The notes beneath the pieces are model-generated. The model did not search any database, was not told where the DNA came from, and worked only from the letters and a program-made list of their open reading frames with translations. Of a DNA stretch of 64,000 bases, positions 11,100-24,179 are shown one piece after another. The number at the start of each line of letters is the position of its first letter. Positions within the stretch are counted from its first letter, which is position 1. This stretch comes from Albugo candida. Its lineage: Eukaryota > Oomycota > Peronosporomycetes > Albuginales > Albuginaceae. The stretch is from assembly GCA_905220665.1 (NCBI GenBank), contig CAJNAR010000163.1:372001-436000 (forward strand), in the 5' to 3' direction. The position numbers and the translations under genes are program-made.

Positions 11100-13530
11100 A
11101 ATTTATTCATCTTGAGAACAATAGTATCAACCGGATAGCAAAGCTCCCCGATACAGGAATAAGACTTGATGAAAATCGGTGACCTACGTGCGATATTGAG
11201 CGAAAACACACCAACAGTCTCGACGCGATACGGGCATGAATGCACCAACGGGACGAATTGGTGGTGTCATATTTAGACTTATCAGGACCAATCAATCCGC
11301 AAGAACGATCGAGAAAATAGTAGTTTGGTCAATTTGCCGACTATAAATTGAAGGATTGTCACATCATCTTCTTGGCCAAAACCAAGGGTGAATCAGCTAA
11401 GAAGTTTTAAGATTTCTTGCTTTACCTTTAAACACGATATTATTGCCGAATTTATATTGACGCACTGATGGTGGCGGATAGTACAAGAATGTCCACCATT
11501 TTTTCAAGGAATTAAGAGGACGAAGACAGCTCAGCGAGGTCAAAAACCAAGTCTCAGTCATGAGCCTGGTGCGGTCTATGCTACAAGCGTTATATTTTCG
11601 GGAAGTACTGCCGGTTATACTACCTCTATTCTCCATAGAAGCTTGATCAGAGTGAGAAAGAAGTACCCGAACGAGAAGTGCCTTGTGTACAATGAACCAA
11701 AACTCGAGACCTGTGGAAGGCTTTAACTGAAAAATATAAGTATTGTTGATGTCGTAGCATTTGGGTCACCTCCTTCGATTCGAATTTGAACTGGAAAAGT
11801 AGTTTTTCGATAAACGAAGCGAACGGGGCGCTATTATCGGAAAACGAAAAGAGCGTACAAAGTGTAATACCAAATTAGAGACGGTCGTTGCTACTCAGTA
11901 TGTAATAGATCCGGAGTACAGAATGAAAGCGCTTGAGAGTATCAATGCTGGGAAAATATCAGTCACGGCTGCTACAAAATGGTGCAGATCTAGAAGGATC
12001 AAAGGAACAATTCTGCTATAGAAAACAACTAAGGGAAACTATTTAGATGAATCGTGTCAGTAATGATAAAGCCGAATCTGAAGACTTATAGTCAGCCAGT
12101 GCCTAATCAACGCAGGCTGTGGACTCAAACCTATACTCAATGGAGGTAAACCATGTGCCGTCTTTCCAAGACCCGATGAGATCAGATCATTGCATAACAA
12201 GTGGGTCTTCAATCGACAAACGGACGCAGAATTTAATCTGGAACGGTGCAGGGCAAATACTGTTGCTTCAGGGACGAACAATCCTTCGCAATATACTGTG
12301 ACATGAATTTCGCAGCAGTCATAGATTTAGATTCAGAGTAGCAAAGCTCATACTGGCTTCAGCAAAGATCTGGAGAACGCCAGCAAGATATGAAGACGTA
12401 CCTAATATGCACCAACAATAAAAAACCTGGATCTATACTTGCACGTGGCTCGAAGGATGAAAATATTGACGGAAGAATCGGTTTTTCAAGGAGTGTGAAA
12501 GGGGTACTACGACTACAAAGAGTATATATGGGTTCAATTAACAGAAAGGCGATGCATAAACCTTCTGCATAAACAGCTAAACGATAAGGTACTTCTCAAG
12601 AAATCATATTTGTATTACGAGCATCCTTCAAGTGAATTTGCGGCTCTGTAATCTATGTAGAGGATAAACTGATAAAAGCGAGAAGAGTTGCAAGAATCGA
12701 AGCGACATTTGAAAGCCTTTCAAGCCTTTCAATCAACCGTCTCGGACCTGTCAGCAAGATGTTGCGTGTACGAGTTCACTACAGCTAAACGGATAGATAT
12801 TCGCTGGATCAAGAACCGTCAATGAGCAAATTAACAACAAACGTGTTTAGATTAAGCGCAATCAGTTCTTGCGCCTACTGGACATGATTACAGTAATAAT
12901 TTGACATCAACGTCAGATAAAGTGAAGCTGAATGACACAAAAAGCCGAATGCCAATACAATACAGGCTTTTGGCAGATGACATCTGATGGTTTGCGCGAT
13001 GCATTTCGTCCAGACATAAGCACGCAGCGCAGAAACAAACGAGACGTATCTGGGCACCAATTGGGCGTTGGGCATCAGAGGGTGAAGTATATGTAGGATA
13101 CAGAAGGTATCAAGGCTCATTTGGATGGTGAAGTATGCCGAGGAATCACATGTCAGTCTAGTAGATTTTGAAAGATGCTAACGATGCGGCGGATGACGTA
13201 ACGAGGAATAGCATGTCCGATACAGCACTCCTTTGTTCGGGTTGCTGGTTAGCCGTTCATGCAAGAAGCAGCACTCAGTGTCACTGTCGAGTACAAAATC
13301 AGACTTTGAAGCAATATCGAAGGAAGCATAGGAATTACCTGGAGCAAGAGAAGTTTCAGAGAGATAAGAGATATCGTAATGGAAATGATCTTAAGGATGG
13401 ATAACCAGGTGGTCATCAGTCAGTTTCTTAATAAAGCTACTTCAATCAGGGCGAATAGATCGATGTCGTACTAACCTTCTACACATTTTCGCCGCCAAAG
13501 TTTCTCCAGCTAAAAGATTTATGGCATTGA
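11100..13530 (+). pseudogene. Decayed Ty1/copia pol (integrase-RT-RNase H)
   Basis: The copia pol order can be read across many frameshifts and stops. Near 11,156 a pre-integrase GIRLDENR-like segment appears. Integrase-like sequence follows to about 11,640 (LVNF, FLAKTKxESAKKF). RT begins near 12,190 with LHNKWVF, then TPARYEDVPN near 12,380 and IYLHVA near 12,440. LNDTKSRMPIQYRLL lies near 12,930, WFARC near 12,990 and KQTRRIWAP near 13,030. RNase H starts with DANDAADDVTRNSMSDTALL near 13,171 and includes MDNQVVI near 13,400. No frame longer than about 80 codons survives. The damage is heavy, so the copy is old. LTRs were not identified. It runs tail-to-tail with the minus-strand copia remnant. 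Confidence 0.75.
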
Positions 13531-16500
13531 CTTTTTTTCCAAGCGGTCATCCTCTTCTCCCACCTGCCATCACATTAGAGAGAAATAGAAAGATGTTCAA
13601 TACGGAATTGATGATTTTCTGGGATCACGAAAAGTATCCATTAATCCGGAAGATTCTTTGTTTTCGGAATTTGGTTGATTTAAATGACCGCAGTTGGCGC
13701 AACATATGTAGCCTCTATCGTTTTGGCATGAACCTCAAAGATCAGACTATGTGAACGTCCTGTCTCAGATCCTCGTGGCCAAAAGCGAGATCATATTAAA
13801 TTAGTGGTATATGATTAATGTTTATTGATATTGTCTTGAAGGTCTTAAGATCGATTGTGGATTATCGGGCTGATCTTCAAATCCCCCAAAACGTTTTAGT
13901 TCGGTGTTTTATCAGGTCAAAAGATATCAAGATGGCAATGCTAATGCCAGGTACATATGTTTTTTGTCGTTTTTCTAGGGCCGTCTCGGCTTCTCCACAG
14001 GCCATCGCAAATCCGCAAGCTAAATCGACTTCTTCATATTGGTCGTGTGTCGATAGTGTGCTGAGTCGATGGTCTGATACGTAATAAATTACTTGACAGA
14101 GAGTGTAGTTCTCTCTGTAGACGCTTCTTTATATGGTGAATTTTCGTAATATCTAATTGTTGATCAGATAAGATCACCAATCACGGTTGAATGCGATCAT
14201 CAAAATCAGTGAAAGGATAAGCATGATAAATTGTTGAATTATTTCACTTGGAGGAATTTATAAGGAAAGAAGCCTCTGACTTGGTACGCAAGACGTGAGT
14301 TGGGATCCACTTGACAAAATGCTACGGTCTCAGTGAATAGAGACGCAGCCAGCTTTAGTCTTCATAACAGTTTGAACATCTTGAAAGGAATCAAATCATG
14401 ATATAACCGTTCAACCTCCGCAAAGTAGCCCACCTATTCCAGACTCGCAGTCTTGCTGGTGTAACTTCGTGTAAAAAAAAGTGGGCAAGTCGCTTGACGC
14501 AAGTGTTACCTCAGTAGTTAGTCTAAGTATGGCTTTGTAATAATAGCATTGATTAGTTTGCTGGTATAGTTGTGTTTTTAATAAATCGATCTCACGATAA
14601 ACTTCAACGCTTATAGAATAAGATTACCCTACTCTTACAGATAAAAAAATAGCGTTACATTGCAAATTGCTTGGTGTGCAATACATATATCCCAGGCAAA
14701 AGTTTCGGTGAAACGATGAGTAGATTTCGGTTTTTCCAGTCTCAATTGAATTATGCTTTTTCGGTTTTCTATTGTGACAGTGCTCTCAACGTCCTGAGCA
14801 TAGATATACCTTCACAGCTGACTTGACTCTAACTTTCCCTCCAGATAGATTCACAATCTACAGATAACATGCGAACTTTTTGCTGCTGTCCTACCGATAA
14901 CCATCTTTGACTGATTCAATGACATCGTTTTCAATCTTCATCGCCATCTTCTATTTTTGTTTTGGTGGTAAATAGAGAACAATCGAGAGATTACTTGAAC
15001 CTTCAATACGTATATTTTCCAGATGCATGATTTCACTTTGTAAGTCATCCAGGGATTCTGGTGCTGAATAAAGATGGTTTGTTCTCTCACATAGCTGCTT
15101 TTGCATAACATCAAGAATCTGGATTGTCTGTGATATCCCTGGCTATAAATTACTCATTTCTGACATGTTAAGAGTACCCCAATGCGCAACCGTGAGTTCT
15201 TGTACTCTTCTTGTGATCCTTGATCTAGGTTTCCTTCTATAGACAGCTTATGGGAGATGAAGATCAAGTGTTGCAGTGGTTATGTCGAATAGATGAAATT
15301 GGAATGGAATGAAATCAAGACTTTGAGGTATTCCGAATTTCAGACGCTCAAGACGCCCCGATGAAATGTTGCATAAAAGTGATGGAATGTACTCAATGTG
15401 TGGTCAAATGGTTATAAGATGTCACATACCAACAGGAACGGTATCAACGTGCACAAGGTCCGGACTGTAAACATACTATCTAATAGAGGCGCAAGCAAGT
15501 AATCACTTGCGTCTATGTTTAACCACGTGGTGGTGCTTTCAAGTCACGATATATAATTCTGTTGATATCTGCTGCTTGCATCCATGCTTAATTTGTGTGG
15601 CAACCATGACTCCCTTTGGCTTACAGAACTGGAACCTCACTCGTTTCGGGTTCTGTACAGTGAATTTGCTGCTTTGCATTACTCCCTAAGAAGAATTGAC
15701 GTGGTGTGATCGGATATAAGATGGATACATGTCGAAATTGTGTGACCGATTCTACGGAAGAATCGATGCAAACATCGACAACCGACTCATATTAAAGCGT
15801 GTGGAAGCAATATGGAAAAACCTTGTGGACGGTGTGTGATAACGCTTATGCGGTAGCAAGAAACACGATATAGACATGGCACTGATACAAGTGATTTCTA
15901 CTATTTTCAATCAAGAATGTATGTCTCCCCGATTGCAATTACAAGGAAAAGGGTCGCATGATTACTTTCAGCACAACGAAAGCATAAACGTTCGCAAAAT
16001 TGGCTTCTTGGCGGCTCGTTGGAGCAAGAAACCATCATGTATCATTTTACCAACAAAAAACTGTTTCTTGGCATGTGCTACATCCGCATAAAACAGGTGT
16101 GAAGAGTTTGGTACTCAAGAGTCCTTACTGTCGGATATTGAAGTCGAATTATATGCGCGTAAAAAGATAAATAAATCAGAACATGGCGTCTTACAACACC
16201 AGACCCACCTATTGCTTTCATGTATGAAGATACTGGGCATACAGTATCGAAGGCAGCCTGCTATGCATCAAGTTCATCCTTCCTACGAACTAGTTCAATC
16301 TATCTAGCAACTCGTGACAACCTTACTCAGGAATACGTAACACTTGAAGCAGATGGTGGTACAAGGATACTAGACAAGGCTCTTTCATGAGAAGAAAGTG
16401 CCAGGTGTTGAACGAGAAAATATTCGAGGGTAGCGCACAGAACACTGAGACGTGTTACAAATATAGCCCCTGTGTCGAAATTCTTAGTCAAAAAGGCATG

Positions 16501-18901
16501 GCAAGGTGCTGCTTGTACTAAGATCAGCAGAAATTATTTGACTAAGATCTCATCTGGACTTTATTGAATCGCTATGGCGCTACCTTGATACTGATCATGT
16601 TGTACACTCTTTCTGGAACAGATCGTCGATCCCTGGGAACGCTACGGAATGAGGGAGCAGTATGTTTTTATTGAGACGTAAGATTAAGCGGATGCGAGAC
16701 CGGAGGTCGATGTATCGATCCCGGGAATTTGAGCAGCGATTTGAGTCTGTGAATGAGAGAAACCTGACTCCGCATAGTCGCCATTGCTCGATGGTAGCTG
16801 CCATTTCCACATGTGGCCATCTAAATTGACAAAATAGTATCTAGCCTTGTGAGTATGAGCGTTGACTGATGTGGCCATGATTTCGGATGCTATAATAGAA
16901 GTATTTTAGGCTTTTAAATGGCAAAGAAGCTCAGACACTTATTTTGGACACGAGAAGAAGCCATCATGAGTAGAAGCGTTTAAGACCTGTGATGCTGCGA
17001 GAACCTGGTAAATAGTCTTAAGTCTTGTATCACGTGATCAATCTTCTTTCCATTTAGCGCGTTTCATCTCTCAATGTACCAATTACCTTTAGCCGCGATT
17101 AAGTCACCGTTGAGTCTGTACTCGAGAAATAATTTTTTTTGTTTGACAAATGTAAGCATCCGGTAGATATGAGTTATCTTGTTATCACCCTGACACCCGT
17201 TAAATTGCCACTATGGAATCTAAGATGCCTTCTGTCAACATATATGCCGTCTGATGTAAGGAAGGGCAGGGAAGGAATGGTTTCTACGCTTGAGTCCCAA
17301 GGAGCGCTATTTGTATCGGCGAGGTGCGTCTATTGATCTTAAACGGGGTGGTCACGACAATGATGGAGCTAAATGTGAGTATATTGAAGGAGCACCAACA
17401 GTAATATGCTAGCCAAACTTTATTGTGCTACTTGTAATCGGCGCCTCGGTTTGGATTGCTCGATCAAATTGCTTCACTAAATTTTGGCAGCTTTACCTTC
17501 TATATCTCGTCAAATTCGCATTCTCGCCAAGCTCTTTAACGAAACAATTTGTTCATGACAGTGGCTACGTAGATTTGCCTCGCTGGTGTGGCCCATATCA
17601 CCCACATGAACGCCAAAAGAGCTGAAACTGTCAGTGAAGTATGTGGACTTCTTGATCAAGTGATATCAACGCATACGGCACCAATCTCTTGATGCAATAA
17701 TATTCAGGAGAAAAACTCAAAACCGTGGAGAAAAGAAAGTATTTAGAATCTGAAACTACACCCTTGATCCTTGTGCTGAAAACTTATGGGCAGACCGCGG
17801 GCAAAAATCCAAGATTGGACGCAGCGAGAACGAAAAAGTTGGCTTCAGAGAAGAAAAATTCAATGTAATTGTACAAATAGGATTTCCTTGAGGATCTAAA
17901 AGGGTAACTCACGCGCTCAGAGAAAGCTAATTTTGATTGTGAACGAGGCTTCAGTTTTGCTAGAATGTGGCATAATAGAGGATGTTAATAGGGATTTTGA
18001 GCGTCGGGTCTATTTTCCGTTTCTCTCACAGCCATGCCGCTATACTTGTTGGTAGTCCTCCTGCCGGTCACTATATTGTACCATCCGAAGCAACCAAACG
18101 CGAGCTAAAGTCTTGGTCAACCCATTTGTCTCGTAGTGCCTGATTCCATCCAATTATACAACTTTGATTACTCAAGCTAAAGTATGATACTTGACTTCGT
18201 CAAAGAAGGCGGCGACCCAAATGGACTGATCGCAACGAAACTTAGAACTTCAGACAAAAATGTCGAAATTTTTAGTACTTATGCATCATTCGCTCAGGCA
18301 TTCAGGCGCTCATTTTTGGTGGTAAATTTAAGATTGCTTCAAGGCGGCTGTTCGTGATTTACGAACTAGCAAAGGTGACATTCAAGGGAACATTAATGCT
18401 CGCATGTAAATACATTTGCAATGCCAATGTCTCTTAAATGCGGTTGATTCTCGCCTACATGTCAAGTATCATCTAGATTAAGGCGTGAAAGACGGTCCTA
18501 TAATACATCGCTATCTGATGCTTTCGTACAATAGTATCATCAACTTTCCTTGCATCATTTAAAGGCACAATTTGACAAGATACGTCTCTAGCCATGCTAA
18601 GTCCATCGAATCGAACAGCGTGATAGCCATTTTCTCTTTAATTTCTCTTTCCAGTCTTACGCTATTATGAAGCTTGTTGAATAAGATGGAATCAAAAAAG
18701 CTTGACACATCCTCTCATGCTTTCTTATTTAGCCATCTGAAGAAACCACATCAGCTCGCCGAGAGATTAAACCCAGCTTGATGTTTCTTTCGTGATATGG
18801 CACATAGTTCGTGAAAGTTCTGAATTGATTTTCGAAGTGCGCTCCCAGGTCATCGATATCAAGTCAATGAAAAATAATCAGCCTACGATCGAGTCGATTT
18901 A
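13531..18901. other. Gene-poor stretch
   Basis: More than 5 kb contains only short frames (60-90 codons) without recognisable domains or signal peptides. AT-rich, unstructured sequence and the copia remnants next door suggest old transposon debris. No tRNA, CRISPR-like array or tandem repeat was seen. Confidence 0.45.
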
Positions 18902-19183
18902 TCACCTCGGCAATTGAGACGCGATCCACTTTGCTATCTGTTTCACACATACTCTATCCGAAATGTCTGTTAAAGTAACAAGTGCAGTTTTTTGAGAGCG
19001 TGTTTGATTTTCTGCTCCAAGAAATCTGAAGATGCATTCTACCAACCCCGCTTTCTGGCTGTCATTTGTATTCGCCGGAGCGCTATCATTTGACTGATAA
19101 TCGCAATTCTTCTGCGAGCTTGCTTTTTCTCTCAGCATACTGGAAAGCAAATGAGTGGAAAGGGATGCTGTAAGCGATCTCAA
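18902..19183 (-). CDS. Hypothetical ORF
   Basis: A 93-codon frame with protein-like composition (SNDSAPANTNDSQK, GLVECIFRFLGAEN). No ATG opens it; the first in-frame ATG is about 16 codons in, at MLREKASSQKN. Upstream the same frame is open again from an ATG near 19,270 and is broken only by a TGA near 19,195. This may be a two-exon gene, a gene with one nonsense mutation, or noise. It lies 300 bp from the divergent cutinase gene. No family is recognised. Confidence 0.3.
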   Translation of the reverse strand: MRSLTASLSTHLLSSMLREKASSQKNCDYQSNDSAPANTNDSQKAGLVECIFRFLGAENQTRSQKTALVTLTDISDRVCVKQIAKWIASQLPR

Positions 19184-19482
19184 TAATCAACACGAGACGT
19201 TCATTGTAGCGACATGATCGGATTCTAGTGCGAGATTTAGGAACATTTTCTCATACCCAATCCCTGTGAGCATATAATGAGATTCTTCGTTGCAGAGAGC
19301 TTTCAATCCATCATGTCCTCTCTATATATCAGGTCATTGTACAATTGATACACGCCAATTTTTTACGTAGTAGTAGATAGTTAAGACGGTAGAGAAATCT
19401 CGAAAAGTAGTTGAAGTAGTCACTACTCAATCCATCAGGATCTCCGCTCAGGATACATCGAACCCAACTCACTTCACAATCG

Positions 19483-20138
19483 ATGAAGTGGTGTTGTGCA
19501 GTACTCATTGGTGCTCTCACTGTGAAAAGCGCCCCTGATTGTCCACCGGTGGCGTTGTTTTTCGCCCGAGGAACTTTTGAGCGTCCAGGTCTAGGCCAAG
19601 TTGGGATCGCTCTTCGAGATGAGCTACAACGAAGAACTACAAACATCGCAGTGTTTCCAATCGGCTACCCAGCAACAATCGTGAATCCATTGTTTCATGA
19701 AAGCGTCCAGCAAGGTGCACAAAATGCAACCACTCAGATCCGAGAGCTGGTGAAAGAATGTCCTAATGTTAAAATCGTGCTGGCAGGATACTCACAAGGT
19801 ATGATCCTATCATTTAGGTCATTCTTTGGAATATCGAATTTTTTGTAGGTTCTGCTGTGATCCATGAGATCAAGCTGAGCGATCTTGCTTCCTCCATTAT
19901 TGCTATCGTCGTATTTGGAGATCCTTATCGACACTTACTACCTTCCAAATGGCCAATTGATGCTTCTCAGAAAGTGATTTGTAAGATTTGTAGGAGGGGC
20001 GATCCAGTTTGTTTGAATGGACTCGATCTCAGAAGTCATCTTGAGTATGAAGCGGACGCCCCTGAAGCCGCGAGTTTTATCATTGATATTGTACGAAACT
20101 CCAGAACCACTCGAGATTATCCAATTTGTGATCTCTGA
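19483..20138 (+). CDS. Secreted cutinase, two exons
   Basis: The product is a 201-residue serine esterase expected to hydrolyse the cutin polyester of the plant cuticle. Exons are 19483-19798 and 19849-20138, joined across a 50-nt GTATGA...GTAG intron that splits the Gly codon of the nucleophile elbow. Residues 1 to about 17 (MKWCCAVLIGALTVKSA) form a signal peptide. FFARGTFE is the cutinase oxyanion-hole region. The triad is visible as Ser104 in GYSQG, Asp157 in RRGDPVC and His169 in SHLEY, and all are intact. Length matches the family (about 200 residues). A broken paralogue lies at 28142. The location among transposon remnants is typical for pathogen secreted enzymes. Confidence 0.92.
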
Positions 20139-20544
20139 GTCGCGCAGTCGCTTATGTGATCAAGCAAGATTTTGAAATGAATAACAAAAATCGTCAAACT
20201 TTTACTTTTCCATGGCCTTCTTGACAATATCTGCCGTTGACATCCTGATTTCGACTATTTCCTACATCGAACAACATAATCGAAGTAGCCTAGTCAAGAA
20301 GGATTTTGTGCACCCTACAGCTTCGGGTTGATTGATTGGTCTAATTCTTTTCTTTTTCATCCATTTTTTCCTTGTTAGTGGTTCTGATGACTAAAAATCT
20401 AATTGATGACAGATACTGTAATTATTGAGGGATGATCTATCAATGCGCTGGCGTGTGCCAAATCTGTCTGAAATATTTTCATGTACAGATGTACAGAGAA
20501 GACCAGTGAAGCTGATAAGTCTTGAACTCGATCTGAAAAGCGCT
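20139..20544. other. No gene recognised
   Basis: About 400 bp between the cutinase stop and the stop of the small secreted ORF on the other strand. No domain-bearing frame was seen. Confidence 0.4.
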
Positions 20545-20718
20545 TCATATTATGACAGAGCTGTGGCAGCTTTCATTCAATTTAGAAGTCCTTAGTATAA
20601 ATGGATTCCTCTTGTCATGTTTCGCTGTTGAAGTAACCTTGTTCTTCAATTCACGAAGCAGTTCAGCAGCGAAGGCGTTAGCAAAAATAAACAAAAGCAA
20701 GGCTTTCATGAGCTTCAT
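20545..20718 (-). CDS. Small secreted protein candidate, 57 aa
   Basis: ATG at 20718 opens a 57-codon frame. Residues 1-17 (MKLMKALLLFIFANAFA) are a textbook signal peptide with a basic n-region, a Leu/Phe/Ile core and Ala-x-Ala before the predicted cut. The mature 40 residues are basic and polar (ELLRELKNKV, KHDKRNPF), with one Cys. No family is recognised. It may be complete, or the first exon of a longer secreted protein. It lies 400 bp downstream of the cutinase on the other strand. Expression is unproven. Confidence 0.45.
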   Translation of the reverse strand: MKLMKALLLFIFANAFAAELLRELKNKVTSTAKHDKRNPFILRTSKLNESCHSSVII

Positions 20719-21852
20719 TATTAATTGAAGTATCTGTTAGGCAAAAAATAAACGGAATGCGTAGGAAGTACACACAGCTTTCAGAGCATATCCTCAGTAG
20801 TAGGTAAGCTGTTGCTCTGAGATAGAAAGACCAACTTCGCTTTTATATGAGCTCTTCGTGACAATAGATTCCTTATCGTAGGTAATTCTGCGCAGTTCAC
20901 ACGATAAGCCACTCGATTTTCCATTCGTTCTTGTCCCATCCATCAGCTATCAACTTTGCGACATGAAATAGACATTCTTTTCGTTTTTTTGCTAGATGCT
21001 GTCAGTGTCCAGTGAGGTTCATCTCCAAGTCAGAATGAACGCAATGAGATCGAATAAACTCAACTGGAATTAATGAAACGAGGGAAGGAATTTTAAATTT
21101 CACATTGTGGATATCTCCAGCACACAATCCTCTCTTCGCTCCACAGCAACTCAAGAAAGACAATCACAGGATCGATGACCTAACTCGTTCTTGCGTTATC
21201 ACCCTCGGTACCGCCTTGTCAGATAACATCATGAGACAGATCCCTTGGGAGCAACATTTGCATTATATATACTTCTACCGAAGACGGAGCGAATGGAGCG
21301 AGAAATTCCTTATACTTTCGAAAGAGCGTTGTAGCAGTCGACCAACGAACAACACCTCATATATCAAGCTATCTCGAGTAAAATTCCGCTGCAATGCCTA
21401 TGTGTTGAAAAAAAGCAAAAATATAGGTCAGGTGGGCGATATTGACGACAAGCACATAATACCTGGCGCAGAAAACGAGTCTTGAAAACTCTAGTCTACA
21501 TGATCAGCAAGGTCTGCGAGAATGGCTGTTGTTCGGTTTATCCTTCATCTCTATCCTTATGAATGCATCGAATATTTGACCTGCATTAAATATACTGAGA
21601 ATCGAACGTTACAAACCTAAACTGGCTCGTAGAGTCCATGACTCCATAACATTTTTCCATTGCAAGGTGCCGATTAGAAACACCAAACTGTAACCTTATC
21701 GACCAAAAGGATTAATATTTGCTGTATATTTCCCTAGAGTATCTTCTCTGGCAATGATTATCCCCATTCGCAAACTATGCATCTCTCAACTTGCAGACAA
21801 ATTCAAAATTGGCATTCTGACGAAAGCGCCACGTAGACTTTGTCTGAAGTTG
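20719..21852. other. No gene recognised
   Basis: The longest frame here is a 126-codon plus-strand ORF at 21105-21485. It is basic and Ser/Arg-rich, has no ATG of its own at the listed start, no domain and no signal peptide. I see no reason to call it a gene. Confidence 0.35.
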
Positions 21853-22035
21853 TCATGGACGTTTAAAGGTTCGTGGATTTGCTGACATCTGCTTCGGGAG
21901 TTTTATGCACCTTCCGTTAGTGCTGACCCCGATGCGGTGGTTCTGTAACGACTTCAAACAAGAAACGAACCTGCCACATGGGGGAAATGCAAAGGAAGGC
22001 AATGTTAGAAGAAGAAAAAGATAACGAGCATGCAT
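21853..22035 (-). CDS. Small secreted Cys-containing protein candidate, 60 aa
   Basis: ATG at 22035 opens a 60-codon frame. MHARYLFLLLTLPSFA is a strong signal peptide with a Leu-rich core and a Ser-Phe-Ala site. The mature part is basic and has three Cys (FPPCGRFVSC and NGRCIK). There is no family match I know. A possible GTTCGT donor after the first mature Cys leaves open that this is exon 1 of a longer gene. It is the second such ORF within 1.5 kb on the same strand, after 20545-20718. Confidence 0.4.
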   Translation of the reverse strand: MHARYLFLLLTLPSFAFPPCGRFVSCLKSLQNHRIGVSTNGRCIKLPKQMSANPRTFKRP

Positions 22036-24179
22036 AATAGACTGAGTTCTAGATTAGCCACTTATCAGTCGGGTAACTTCTTCTCCACGCATGAAAAAGG
22101 TTAAAGACTTACATAACGACTGGTGCTTCCAATTATATGCCCGCCTGGAAGCTTGTTGGCCTAGAATCAAGGCTTGGAAGCAGCCATCAAATAGCCTGGA
22201 CCAACGATAATGAATTGTGTCCGCAGGCAATAGTGCATTCTTTCGAAAAAATCAGATGTGATTCTCATGTGGCTGACCAGCCAAGCATGGATCAAGAAAT
22301 GGTACAGGACCATGAATGAACAAAGTAACTTTGAATTACCCATTACAGCGCCATTCATACTAGAAGATAGGGTATTTTAGCACATGCCGAATAGGAGGAT
22401 TGGATTGACAACGAATTCATGGGAACTATATGCGATTATCTCCGACCATGCTAGTCCAATGAGTAGGCTACTCTAATAAGAATCAGTCATACAATGAAAT
22501 TGGTCGCGAGGAGGCCAAAATCGACCCCTCCTCCAAGGACGATATTTTCAGTGATCAGCGTTTCATTGATCGCAAGCACCATAATTATACAAGCAATGTT
22601 TAGTGCTGAAGCTTGATAAAAGTGATCAATCGATAAGAAAATTTCCTGTCCTAGCATTTTAAAGATGCAAGCAGCGAGAATGCATGACTTAAACCGAGCG
22701 GAAGTTCTTGGAGTAACCATTTGCTATGTTCGCAGGCATGTAGCAAAGCAATCGGGGGATTAGTTATCATACAATGTATTGCGTGACTGACGTGGAGCAA
22801 GTCTGATGGACTGCATCAATTAAACCTCATTCGAACAAAGTCAATTCCAATCAACATGTTGATTCGAAATTGAGAAAAATGCCTTTAGCGAAGCGAGTAA
22901 ATGAGAAGGAGATAGAATCGGTGATGGTGGGGAAGTGCAGCCGAGAAAGCCCCACTTTATTCTTAAAATTGCTCTAGAGCTGCTGAAGGGTTTTATCCGA
23001 ACAAGAGCAATTACGCGATGAAGATATGGTTTGCTTGAATTAGAAGTCTGACTTAGTTCGACTTGCTGCAAGGTCACCCAGCATTATACCCATCGACATA
23101 GGAAGCATCTGGCAATAAGATTGTCGAATGTGAAACATGTCTGCTAGAAATGTCACGATATGATTTGTGCATTACCAAGAGAATGCCCTTGGAGCATGTA
23201 CACGTATAGACGGCTCAAGGCTTGATCATGCCAAATAAAGTAATAAGCCGATGGATCGAGAGCATGCGTATTTCTGATAAATCAATCGGTATGACCATGC
23301 AAAAAGCTCGTTAGTAAGGCACGAGGAAGAGGGAGCGTATATAGTGTCATGAATGTACTTTGTGTCGTGGAGATAACGTCGGAAGCTGTTATCAAAGATT
23401 TAATATCGTGATGTTCTTTTGCATTCTTATCGAAGGTAAGATCCCCTTAGCTCTGCTACAGACTTGTGATTGATGTCTATTGTCCTTCGATATAACACTT
23501 GCCTTCTTGATCAACGAGAGGGTGTGACTAAAAACCACTTACTGTCGCGTGTTATTAGAAGTAACGGTCAAGCCTTCAGCTATGATGTTGAACACTTCCA
23601 AGTACTGCAATTGTCACGATGTTGTTCGGAACGCTGTGATAATGTGATTTTGGGGAAAGCGTAATATGCGCCGCAGAAATAATGATTGAGGGTCTTCTCA
23701 CCCTAGTGAATGTCGGGCTTATACTTCCTATTTCTTTCAAAGTTGGTCACTTGAAAGCGAATAAGACTTTCCGTCTCATATATAAAGGTATTGATTGCAC
23801 CTCAGTATAGCACGAATGTGAGTTGCCATAAAAAAAGCAACAACATGATACCAGAAATCCAGATACCAAAGCAATGGAGCTTATCCATGCAAGCCCACGA
23901 TACAGGAACGCAACCGCTTTAATTTGAAAGTGAATAGAGGAAGGAAATCCATATTAGTAATTCATCAGCCAAGAATTATCCAAATTGAACAATATATCAT
24001 CTAGCAATGAATTCAGGTGAGCGTGTCGAAAGCAAGCATGCTGAGAATGCTGCTCTGGTCTCTAGCAGACTAAATTGTATCACAATTAGATGAGATTAAG
24101 ACCTTGGAAAAGCAACTGAGATGTGAGGTGATCCATGGTTGCAGACAGTAAACTGGACGGATAAGTGCAGGAATGCTCA
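22036..24179. other. No gene recognised
   Basis: Only short frames of 60-78 codons are present, none with domain motifs. The region is likely intergenic, mixed with old transposon debris. Confidence 0.4.

Noticed and set aside
12875..13120. Hydrophobic minus-strand ORF, membrane protein
   Set aside because: It is the antisense of the copia RT segment read on the plus strand at the same place.
21105..21485. 126-codon plus-strand ORF as a gene
   Set aside because: No ATG at its start, no signal peptide, no domain, and no supporting neighbour. Kept as intergenic.
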